Part shown: in pieces, positions 33,288-42,448 of the stretch
Numbering within the stretch: position 1 is the first letter of the stretch
Layout: the number at the start of each line of letters is the position of its first letter
Source: Viola odorata
Lineage: Eukaryota; Streptophyta; Magnoliopsida; Malpighiales; Violaceae
NCBI GenBank assembly: GCA_963691705.1
Contig: OY829546.1
Location: forward strand, 7,946,001-8,010,000
DNA: 64,000 bases
Direction: 5' to 3'
Notes under the pieces: model-generated
Seen by the model: the letters and a program-made list of their open reading frames with translations, nothing else
Told to the model about the DNA's origin: nothing
The model's database searches: none
Made by a program: the position numbers and the translations under genes

Positions 33288-35741
33288 TTACACAGATGAT
33301 CGCCATATTCTTCCTTCCAAAGATATAATTATGACCGAGACATCATCATGGTATCTCCGCCTTTCCCCTTGTGGAATGTCGAGCAATTCATGGAAGTCTA
33401 TACCTGCAAACAATGCCAAGCCAAAAAACATCAGATTCTGTTTTAGCTAGCGGAGAGCAGATGCTGCTTCTTAGAGTTCTATTGTTATAGTTTAGTGACC
33501 TTACCAGCTTTCCTGGCTGCACGAAACAGAACTTCTTCGATTAGATGTTGTGCAGGATCACCTTCAGGAAACGAAGCAATGAAGGACTCAACTTCCGCGA
33601 CAGCTTCATCGTTGGTGAAGTATTGGTATAGCCCATCAGATGACAGGATTAAGAATCTGTCCTTTGGGTTGAGTCTGTGGTGGTGGAGGAATGGGACAGA
33701 AGTGATGTATGGTGAGGTTCCAATGTAGTCAATTCTGAACATTTCTAGGAGCAAGTCATTCCATTTCGGCTGAAACCAACAATACCAAAACAGGATTCAA
33801 TGACAGTCCAAGAAATGAGAATTGCACAAGTTCCATCACAACTGAACATGAACTTCATATCAACTCGATTACGAATTGAAGGAACCAGTTCAACTAAATG
33901 TTGTAAGCGCGTAAAATTTCAGCGAAAACCTAAACTAGACACCAGCAACATTCTAACTATCAAATTTGTGTGAATTCTGAGCTATATCTGAGAATACCTG
34001 TTTGAGAAATCCAACACCAAAAGCGCGAGTAACCTTCAAATAACCTTTAACTCTATCGTTCATTACGGCAGAAGCATCATTTGGGTGTGCTTTCTTGATT
34101 CTTTGAACTTCCTGGAAACCAAAAACAGAACAGAACTTTAGTTCACTTATTCAATACACAAAGCAGAAATGAACTTACTAGTAACAAAGTAGTACTAAAG
34201 ATTACCTTATCTACATAAGTAGTGTGATCTACAGTTAGCTGATTGGAATTCAAGCTATTTAATCTATAGAATTCAAGATCACCATCACAAACTTCGGATT
34301 CGCGCATGCTTTCTTCGCAAATAATCTCCAAATCTTGGTTTCCTTTCTGGGCTAAAACCGCGCGGCTATCACCAACATTCATCAAGTAAACATCTTCCCC
34401 TTTCATCAACATCACCAAAACACAAGAACCCATTAAAGCCAACTCAGGATTCTCCCCTGCCATCTTATCAGCAACCTCAAAGTAACTCTCCTCTGTCGTC
34501 CTCAACGCCTGCGATAGAGCTTTCAAAACATCAGAATGGTTCACCCCATTCAAATTACACCCTCTACCACTCAATCTCTCTTTTAATTTCCAATCAAGAT
34601 CTACCCTTTCTCTGTAACATTCACAACTCCAAGTCTTGGCCGCGGCGGGAATCCTACTCCCACACCTCAAATTCCTCTCATTTGAGCAATTTTCTTTATC
34701 AACTGAACCCAAAACCACCGCCTCCTCTGTTTCCTCTGTTTTTACATTGGATTCAAACTTATCATTCCATAACAACCCTTTAAGCTCTTTTTGCACATTA
34801 ATGTAAAGATTAGAAAGCAAATAATCAGGCGCATCAGGACCGTTAAACCCATCATAAATCCCTACAAAAACCCATTCATGCTCTTCTGATATCACTACAT
34901 GAACTCTATCCTCCCCTGCCTTCCCTTGCGCCCATTGCAAATTCTGATTTTCCATAGAAATTTCACTGTCACCATCCACGTCATTACTAATTGTGCTCTC
35001 GCTCACCTGACCACTCAAATTCCTGCCGCCGCTGCTACTGATACTGCTACGGCCGCCCCCGCTGTTGCTTACGGAGGACAACGACGCCGTTTCTCTGACA
35101 TGAGTGACTCTGCTCTTCTGCCCACGTGTCATCTTGCCAGAAATCACTCTCTTCAATATCTTGAGCAAGCCTTCTTTCTTGGGCTTCTTCACCTCACTTC
35201 CTTGAGAGCAGCTTCTCTGCAACTTATCATTATTGCTCTCTGTAAATTTATCTTTATCAATCGGGCCAGAATTGAATCCGACCCGGTCAATTGGGCCCGA
35301 TAGGAATCCGCGCTCTAAAGGGCCGGATAAGAAACCTCTCTCGATGGGTCCTGACCCAGTCGAAAGGGCGCCGGACTGCCCGCGCGGCACCGGCTGGAGA
35401 GGGAGAGAAGCGAAGCAATCGGAGCTTTCAAAAGAGGAAGCCGGATCCAAACCGGCGCTATTGGTACCTATATCAAGAAAAGAAGTTGAAAGCGGAGTTG
35501 ATGTGTTGGCGCTGACGGAAGCGCCGGATATCGACCGGAACGTCGTCGTTTCTTCCGAGTGAATTTTGTTGCTGGAGGCAACGGAGGAAAGACGAGGCGG
35601 TTCGGGTCGGATGTAGCAGAAGGAATGGCCCAGTCCATCATGGAGCTGGTCCAACAAGTGAACGGGTATGTCGTGCCGGAGTGATATGTCGCCGCTGCTG
35701 ACAGTAAAACACTGTCCTACTTTAGTAACGCCATTACCCAT
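33288..35741 (-). CDS. Protein phosphatase 2C, POLTERGEIST/PLL type
   Basis: Four exons on the minus strand: 35741-34206, 34111-33998, 33769-33505 and 33403-33288, giving 676 residues with clean phases. The N-terminus [12 protein letters not shown] could be lipid-modified. Residues 130-163 carry tandem copies of a (R)GFLSGP(L/I)(E/D)R unit. The PP2C domain starts near 269: QGKAGEDRV (metal-binding Asp278), [16 protein letters not shown], then the plant-specific insert, [31 protein letters not shown] in exon 2 and [10 protein letters not shown] in exon 3. The large insert, N-terminal extension and DGFNGPDA motif are those of the POL/PLL clade, Mn/Mg-dependent Ser/Thr phosphatases acting at membranes in stem-cell and vascular signalling. 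All metal-binding motifs are present, so it is probably active. Paralogue not assigned. Confidence 0.92.
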
Positions 35742-36411
35742 TTCAAAAATTCATCAAAAAACAAGAATTATTATTTTTTGGTTTGTTGTGAATTCTGGGT
35801 TTTTTTAGTTCTTGTTATGATGAAGAAAGTGTGTAACGAGGAAAGTTGTTGCAGGGGAGAGGATGGAGTGAGAAATATGTAAGAAATATGAAGAGTTGAC
35901 TTTTGGAAGATTGTTTTTTATTTTTATTTTTATTTTTTAAAAATGTTTTAGTGCTCATTGGGGAGTTGACTTTTATGGGTTGTGGCGTGGGATGGGAAAT
36001 TTTAAAAAAATGTGGGAATAGCAAAAAAGTCAAAACTTTAGGGAGCATTATGATGTTAATCCAATGTTTTTATTTTATTATTTTTGGTAAAACATATTGC
36101 AATTTGCAACCTCATGAGAAGTTGAAACTTAGTGATCCACACGAGTGGTCTTAATTAATGTAATCTATTTTAAAAAACTTTAGATAGCAACTGAGATCGT
36201 AAGCTTTTCTCTACAACAAAATCAACTTTCACAAGCAACTTGTAACATTGTTTATATACACTACTGGCATAATCATGATTCCAATTACCTTGTAATAAGT
36301 TTTAATCAATTTGGCACTTCAATTTAATCTCAAGGGTTCACGTTTAAAATATTTCGGGTGAAAATTGACATGAATTTATTAAATTTTATCTCGCTATATG
36401 TAACTAGTTTA
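35742..36411. other. Promoter side of the PP2C gene
   Basis: AT-rich 5' flank with no supported gene, ending at the target duplication GTTTA (36407-36411) of the LTR element. Confidence 0.5.
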
Positions 36412-36627
36412 TGATAAACAGCCTAGAGGGGGGGTGAATAGGCAAATAAAATTCTAACACAAAATGTAAGGATATATGAGTGCGGAAAAGAGAATGTAAA
36501 AACACAAGGATATATAGTGGTTCCAATTCCTCAATGAATTGTACTCCACTACCTAAGAGTCTTCCTCTTAGGATTTTGAACAACGACCACTTCGTTATTT
36601 ACCTTGAGTTTTTACGGGTTCAACTCA

Positions 36628-36817
36628 AACCTTACACCTTGGTTTTTGCTAAGGGCTCAACCAATAAACCTTACACCTTGGTTTTTGCTAAGGGCTCAAC
36701 CAACAAACCTTTCACCTTGGTTTTTTTGCTAAGGGCTCAACCAATAAACCTTTCACCTTGGTTTTTGCGGGCTCAACCAACAAACCTTACAATGTGATTT
36801 TTCTTGGCTCAATCACA
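36628..36817 (-). repeat. About 39-bp tandem array in the LTR (R/U5 side)
   Basis: Five units, each containing ACCTTGGTTTTTGC and GGGCTCAACCAA on the plus strand, the last degenerate. Downstream of the TATA box in coding sense, hence transcribed. Confidence 0.85.
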
Positions 36818-37154
36818 ACCTATCACAATCAAGATTACTTGACAAGAGAAATGTTAAATAGCAACACAAATTGGTGTATAAATAAACTATGTATGATTCA
36901 ATAATCAACACCAATAAATGAACAATATTACCTCAAGAAGAAAGCGATCCAAACTCGAATTGAAAGACGCAAGAATGGTTGAAAACCGATAAATGAAGCT
37001 TGCGTTATAAAACTTTGATTAAAGGAGTTTGTAAATGTGATTTGTGTATATGAAACTTGTAAAATGCTTTCTTATCTTTGTAACTCATCTTAGATGAGTA
37101 TTTATAGTGTCAAAAGATTTGTGACCGTTTATAGCCGTTGGAGCCAAAAACTAT

Positions 37155-37371
37155 CCGTTTGCTACAGTGAAAAACTATTCATTGCTACAGTGAAAAACTA
37201 TCCGTTGCTACAGTGAATCTACCCGTTGCTACAGTAAACCTATCCGTTGCTACAGCAAGCCTATCCGTTGCTACGGTGAAACTGTTCATTCCCCGTTGCT
37301 ACAGTAGACTTCCCGTTGCTACAGTGAGTTCATCCGTTGCTACAGTGAAACTCTCCGTTGCTACAGTGAAA
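37155..37371 (-). repeat. About 21-bp tandem array in the LTR (U3 side)
   Basis: Ten units of CCGTTGCTACAGTGAA plus 4-6 variable bases on the plus strand. In coding sense the unit core is CACTGTAGCAACGG and the array lies just upstream of the TATA box. Confidence 0.9.
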
Positions 37372-37652
37372 TCAAAAACTCTTTTTCCAAAATTTATTTT
37401 TCGTGAAAAAATTCTTTTGACACTTTTCTTGAGGTATTATCGAACATAAATCAAGTGCTAATTAGAATCATACTTACACGTTTAAAGTCCTAATGTACAC
37501 TTGATCTTCTAGCTTGCGATATCTTGATTTGTTGCCTCTTATTTGTTCCATCGCAAACTACACACATTTTAACTTCAAATTGCATTAGTATTATTAATTA
37601 GTTTGTGTGTCTAAAATCATCAAAACAAGAGTAAGTTGCCCTTGGGCTAACA

Positions 37653-37910
37653 ATCTCCCCCTTTTTGATGATGACAACCACAAACTAATATCAAAACATT
37701 TTTAAACTAGCAATTGAAATTGAAGTTAAATGGAGAAAACTTACATCTCCTATCTTTGCCAAATAAATGCTCCCCCTACATAAACCATTAGTGCACATAG
37801 AGCATAGCAAAGATTTCAAAGATTTGCTCCCCCTTAATCTTACCTTTCTCCCCATTCTATAAGCTTCGTTACCAATCAATCTCCCCCTTAACTTATTCTC
37901 CCCCTTTGTC
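37653..37910 (-). other. Polypurine tract and repeated purine runs next to the 3' LTR
   Basis: In coding sense AAAAAGGGGGAGA directly precedes the LTR. Four more AAGGGGGAG- or GGGGGAGC-type runs lie within 250 bp upstream (plus-strand CTCCCCCT at about 37769, 37827, 37880 and 37897). The 75-codon frame read across this area is largely a product of these runs. Confidence 0.65.
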
Positions 37911-38303
37911 ATTAGCAAAAAGGGTTAATAAAATAAGAAAAGTCAATTAAGATCATATGAGGAGTAATAAAGGAGCAAGCAAAGATCAAATCCAAAAATA
38001 CTTTAACAAGTATTAAGATCAAACAATTATCCAATCCAAAAGTCAAAATACAAATATAAATAGTAAGATTATAAAGATGGATAATCTAAAAAATGCATAA
38101 TTAAAACAGAATTTTTATTCAACAAACATGTCACGTTACACGAAACGTAGAGAACATTTAGAACATTGAAAATACTCAAGAACCAAACCTAATTAAAATT
38201 CCTTCATAATGGAATATTACAACTCTTATTAAACCTAAAAGACCATTACAAAGTATAAGAACAAATATATTTAAAATATAAAATACACGATACAAAGATG
38301 TGA

Positions 38304-38474
38304 TCAAAGATGACATTGAGGTGAAGGGCAATCACATGGAGGACAATGACAAGGAGGGCACATGAACATGTCAACATTCTTTGGACAATTTTGTAGGATG
38401 AGAAAGGGTAAAGCAATGTAAGAAATCATCAATGCCAAAATGGCCAATATCATCCTCATCTCAAACGAAAGCAT
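38304..38474 (-). CDS. 56-residue membrane/Cys-Pro-rich small ORF in the gag-only element
   Basis: An ATG-started frame on the same strand as gag and downstream of it, stop at 38304. The N-terminal half is hydrophobic (MILAILALMISYIALPFLIL, residues about 8-27), fit for a signal anchor or one membrane span. The C-terminal half holds all seven cysteines, with closely spaced pairs CPPCHCPPCDCPSPQC. I recognise no family. Its place is where some plant retroelements carry an additional 3' ORF, but there is no other similarity to envelope proteins. Chance is possible; the ordered composition argues against it. Confidence 0.4.
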   Translation of the reverse strand: MLSFEMRMILAILALMISYIALPFLILQNCPKNVDMFMCPPCHCPPCDCPSPQCHL

Positions 38475-39321
38475 TTTGAAGATTCGAAGGAATTTGAAGG
38501 TAAAGCTTTCCGTTTAGGATATCTCTAGAGGTGTAATCTTATGGCTATTTAAACACAAAAATGGTTGCTTAAGATCTAAGAATTACGGCTCGAGGATATG
38601 CAATGTCGTTGACTATTATGCCCAACGCATGCGAACGAGGAGATCGAATAAATTTAGTAGGATTTGGTCAGGATTTTTCGAAGAGAAAATCTTCTAAACA
38701 CTGTAATCATTTTGACTCATATTCGTATATCCAAAAAATATCACATCAATCTGATTTTCTCAATGATCACTCACATGAACAAAAGCATACATGGATAGAA
38801 AGAAATGATTCTAATTAAGCACGTATATGCACAAACAAACAAAAATAATTTATGGCAATTTATAGCATATATGATTATGGATGTTAATAACTAACATAAT
38901 CATTTAAATCAAGTATTGCATCAATAATTAATCTCATAAGCATAATTTAAAAGAAGGAGTTTTTAGGAATACCGGTTGCGATTACTCAATATATAGCATA
39001 TGCTATTTCGCAAAAATTACTTCCATATTTGCAACCGAGGCAATCATCAAAATCAAAGCCTACTTGTCGGTTTTCCCTTGGGCTACCAATCAAGTAAAAT
39101 TCCTACAAAACAATTCTTTCTAAACAAATTCATGAGATAACTATTTAACACAAGAATTAATTATGATCAATATTAGAAATTTGAATCAATCAAATATATT
39201 AAATAACATTGCCAAAATTACCAAAAGGGTGAGCTTCGATTCATCACCCGACTTGTGCCACGAATACCCTAAATATATTTCATTTATCTTCAAGGGGTTT
39301 CCGGCACTACTACAAAACAAA

Positions 39322-41148
39322 CTAGTTAGTTTTAGGAACCCAAACACGTTTGGATCCTTTCTTAGCAAATGCATTCTTTTGTGCCCACATTTGTTTTGCA
39401 TAAACAAGTCCTTTACGAATAAAGCAAAAATATGCTAAATGACCATTCTTATGACAATAATCACATTTATACAAAGGTCTATCATGTGATTGATTTGAAG
39501 AACTAGCATGGTCACAATTTCTTGCTTTAACAAAAGATGTTTTAGAATTATTCATGCTAGAAGAGTTATCACATCCAATTCCTCTTCTATCAAAATTAGT
39601 CTTTTGTTCATTTAAACACTTTTGTTGACTTTGTGCACTTTGAATAAATTTAGCTAAAGTACCTTCAAGAGTTTTAATCTTTTCATTTAAAAGAGCTACT
39701 TCTTTATTAGAGTTTGCACAAAGTTCACATCTAGAGTTTTTCTTTCTATTAGCAATTTCCAATGATTTAAGCTCATCTCTAGTATCAGCCAAAACATTTC
39801 TTAAATCTTCATTGTCATTTTTCAAAAAATCATTTTCCTCTTTAAGAGATTTGTTCAAGGTTTCTAATTCAAGAATATCCTTTTCCAATTTTTCTAAATC
39901 CTTAGCATGTTTAGCATTTTGCTTGCAAGATTTTTTAAAATGATTCGACAATTCATCAAAAGCTTCTTGCAATCCATATTCATTATCAAGAGATTGAGAA
40001 GAGTTTACCTCATCATCGCTTTCCTCTTGTGCCATAAGACACACATTTGTACATCCGTTGAATGAGGTGGAAGTTGATGAAGAACTCCTTTGAGAAGCAT
40101 CACTTTCTACATTTGCAAAGAAACATATGTTTGATATCTCTTCTCCGGATGAGGATGTCGATGAATTACCCTTTGACTCCTCCTCATCATCATCATCATC
40201 CCAAGTAGTAGCTTTAAGTGCTCTTCTATGATGATTTTTGCTGTTATTTTTATCTCTTGACCGTCTCTTTGATTTTTCAAGTCTAGGACACTCACTCTTT
40301 ACATGTCCTGGCTTTTCACATTCAAAGCAAATAACATCATTTCTAAAATCGAATTTAGAAGAGTTAGAAGACTTACTTTGATACTTTTTCTTCTTTTTAT
40401 CCCAAAATTTCTTGAATTGTTTGGAAAAGAGAGCCATTTCACGTTCTTCTTCTTGTGCCTTGAAGGCTACATTGTTGCTCTTGACATTTTGCACTTCCGG
40501 TTCTCCCATATTGAGTTTATACTCAAAAGCCGTAAGAGAGCCAACAAGTTGAGAGAATGTAGGTCTCTTTTCAAGCTCATCAAAAATAGAAGTCTTGGCA
40601 TTCCAAGAGTTAGGTAAAATACTAAGAAGTTTTCTTACCATCTCCTCATCACTAGGAGTCCAACCAAGAGTTCCCATAGTATTGCAAATATTTTGAATTC
40701 TAGTGCTTAAATCATAAATAGTCTCACCACTTTTCATATTAAGTAATTCATACTCACGCTTGAGTGTGTTGAGTCTAATGGTTCTCACTTGAGGAGTACC
40801 TTCATGAGCTGTCTCCAAAGTTTCCCAAACATCTTTGGACAATTTGCAAGCACTAACACGATTAAATTCGTTTTGAGAAATTGAACAAAATAGAGCATAC
40901 CTTGCCTTGTCTTCACTTTGTTTTCTTGAAACCGATCCAGCTGGCCACTTGTCAAAAGGAAGAGGTTTTGTTGATCCATCTTCAGCCGGTGGTTCCATGG
41001 GGGTGGCAAATCCATGTAAAACACAATCTAGCATGATTTGATCTTGTCCACCTAGGAAGGCTATCATCTTTGTCTTCCATTGTAAGTAGTTGTTTCCATC
41101 AAGAAATGGTGGACGGTTGATTACACCATATAATCCCTCTTGAGCCAT
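39322..41148 (-). CDS. Gag protein of the gag-only element
   Basis: 608 residues, one open frame. The start is taken at the ATG at 41148 (MAQEGLYGVI); four more codons up to 41160 lack an ATG. Residues 10-220 form a copia-type gag core (FLDGNNYLQWKTKMIAFLGG near the start, RKLLSILPNSWNAKTS later). A zinc knuckle CFECEKPGHVKSEC lies near 272-285; an acidic Ser/Asp-rich stretch follows; a long coiled coil spans about 400-500; and a second knuckle CDYCHKNGHLAYFC lies near 563-576. The protein ends KRVWVPKTN then stop, just where copia polyproteins normally pass into protease. Because no pol follows, the protein presumably packages its RNA for enzymes provided in trans (inference). Confidence 0.93.
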   Translation of the reverse strand: MAQEGLYGVINRPPFLDGNNYLQWKTKMIAFLGGQDQIMLDCVLHGFATPMEPPAEDGSTKPLPFDKWPAGSVSRKQSEDKARYALFCSISQNEFNRVSACKLSKDVWETLETAHEGTPQVRTIRLNTLKREYELLNMKSGETIYDLSTRIQNICNTMGTLGWTPSDEEMVRKLLSILPNSWNAKTSIFDELEKRPTFSQLVGSLTAFEYKLNMGEPEVQNVKSNNVAFKAQEEEREMALFSKQFKKFWDKKKKKYQSKSSNSSKFDFRNDVICFECEKPGHVKSECPRLEKSKRRSRDKNNSKNHHRRALKATTWDDDDDEEESKGNSSTSSSGEEISNICFFANVESDASQRSSSSTSTSFNGCTNVCLMAQEESDDEVNSSQSLDNEYGLQEAFDELSNHFKKSCKQNAKHAKDLEKLEKDILELETLNKSLKEENDFLKNDNEDLRNVLADTRDELKSLEIANRKKNSRCELCANSNKEVALLNEKIKTLEGTLAKFIQSAQSQQKCLNEQKTNFDRRGIGCDNSSSMNNSKTSFVKARNCDHASSSNQSHDRPLYKCDYCHKNGHLAYFCFIRKGLVYAKQMWAQKNAFAKKGSKRVWVPKTN

Positions 41149-41193
41149 TTGATCTTTCACTTGAGGCGATTAAACCTACAAAACAAGTACCTT

Positions 41194-41205
41194 GCTCCGC
41201 TACCA
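41194..41205 (-). other. Primer binding site of the gag-only element
   Basis: Minus-strand TGGTAGCGGAGC, two bases inside the 5' LTR end (coding sense). Identical to the site in the copia element at 22254-22265. Confidence 0.75.
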
Positions 41206-41207
41206 AT

Positions 41208-42448
41208 TGATAAACAGCCTAGAGGGGGGGTGAATAGGCAAATAAAATTCTAACACAAAATGTAAGGATATATGAGTGCGGAAAAGAGAATGTAAAAACA
41301 CAAGGATATATAGTGGTTCCAATTCCTCAATGAATTGTACTCCACTACCTAAGAGTCCTCCTCTTAGGATTTTGAACAACGACCACTTCGTTATTTACCT
41401 TGAGTTTTTACGGGTTCAACTCAAACCTTACACCTTGGTTTTTGCTAAGGGCTCAACCAATAAACCTTACACCTTGGTTTTTGCTAAGGGCTCAACCAAC
41501 AAACCTTTCACCTTGGTTTTTTTGCTAAGGGCTCAACCAATAAACCTTTCACCTTGGTTTTTGCGGGCTCAACCAACAAACCTTACAATGTGATTTTTCT
41601 TGGCTCAATCACAACCTATCACAATCAAGATTACTTGACAAGAGAAATGTTAAATAGCAACACAAATTGGTGTATAAATAAACTATGTATGATTCAATAA
41701 TCAACACCAATAAATGAACAATATTACCTCAAGAAGAAAGCGATCCAAACTCGAATTGAAAGACGCAAGAATGGTTGAAAACCGATAAATGAAGCTTGCG
41801 TTATAAAACTTTGATTAAAGGAGTTTGTAAATGTGATTTGTGTATATGAAACTTGTAAAATGCTTTCTTATCTTTGTAACTCATCTTAGATGAGTATTTA
41901 TAGTGTCAAAAGATTTGTGACCGTTTATAGCCGTTGGAGCCAAAAACTATCCGTTTGCTACAGTGAAAAACTATTCATTGCTACAGTGAAAAACTATCCG
42001 TTGCTACAGTGAATCTACCCGTTGCTACAGTAAACCTATCCGTTGCTACAGCAAGCCTATCCGTTGCTACGGTGAAACTGTTCATTCCCCGTTGCTACAG
42101 TAGACTTCCCGTTGCTACAGTGAGTTCATCCGTTGCTACAGTGAAACTCTCCGTTGCTACAGTGAAATCAAAAACTCTTTTTCCAAAATTTATTTTTCGT
42201 GAAAAAATTCTTTTGACACTTTTCTTGAGGTATTATCGAACATAAATCAAGTGCTAATTAGAATCATACTTACACGTTTAAAGTCCTAATGTACACTTGA
42301 TCTTCTAGCTTGCGATATCTTGATTTGTTGCCTCTTATTTGTTCCATCGCAAACTACACACATTTTAACTTCAAATTGCATTAGTATTATTAATTAGTTT
42401 GTGTGTCTAAAATCATCAAAATAAGAGTAAGTTGCCCTTGGGCTAACA
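41208..42448 (-). repeat. 5' LTR (in coding sense) of the gag-only element
   Basis: 1,241 bp, same length as the partner. Its copies of the arrays lie at 41424-41613 (39-bp units) and 41951-42167 (21-bp units). Confidence 0.93.
41895..41902 (-). promoter_or_regulatory. TATA box of the gag-only element
   Basis: TATAAATA on the minus strand (partner copy 37099-37106). It is preceded in coding sense by the 21-bp array and followed by a 15-bp palindrome CTCATCTTAGATGAG. Transcription would start about 30 bases downstream and run through gag. Confidence 0.6.

Larger units (their letters stand above)
36412..37652 (-). repeat. 3' LTR (in coding sense) of the gag-only element
   Basis: 1,241 bp. In coding orientation it starts TGTTAGCCCAAGG and ends CTGTTTATCA. 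It contains the 39-bp and 21-bp repeat arrays listed separately. Confidence 0.93.
36412..42448 (-). mobile_element. Gag-only (TR-GAG-like) LTR retrotransposon
   Basis: 6,037 bp with two 1,241-bp LTRs and a 5-bp target duplication GTTTA (36407-36411 and 42449-42453). By eye the LTRs differ at about two positions (one near 36560/41355, one near the inner/outer end), so the insertion is recent. Coding is on the minus strand: the primer binding site lies next to the LTR at 41208 and the purine tract next to 37652. The only large frame is gag; protease, integrase and reverse transcriptase are absent. This matches the plant class of terminal-repeat elements that retain gag only and depend on enzymes supplied by another element. 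The gag type, with two zinc knuckles and a coiled coil, points to a copia ancestor. Confidence 0.93.

Noticed and set aside
37691..37918. 75-codon minus-strand frame after gag
   Set aside because: Its sequence is largely generated by repeated polypurine runs.
38603..38818. 71-codon plus-strand frame inside the gag-only element
   Set aside because: It is antisense to the element's transcription and has no recognisable features.
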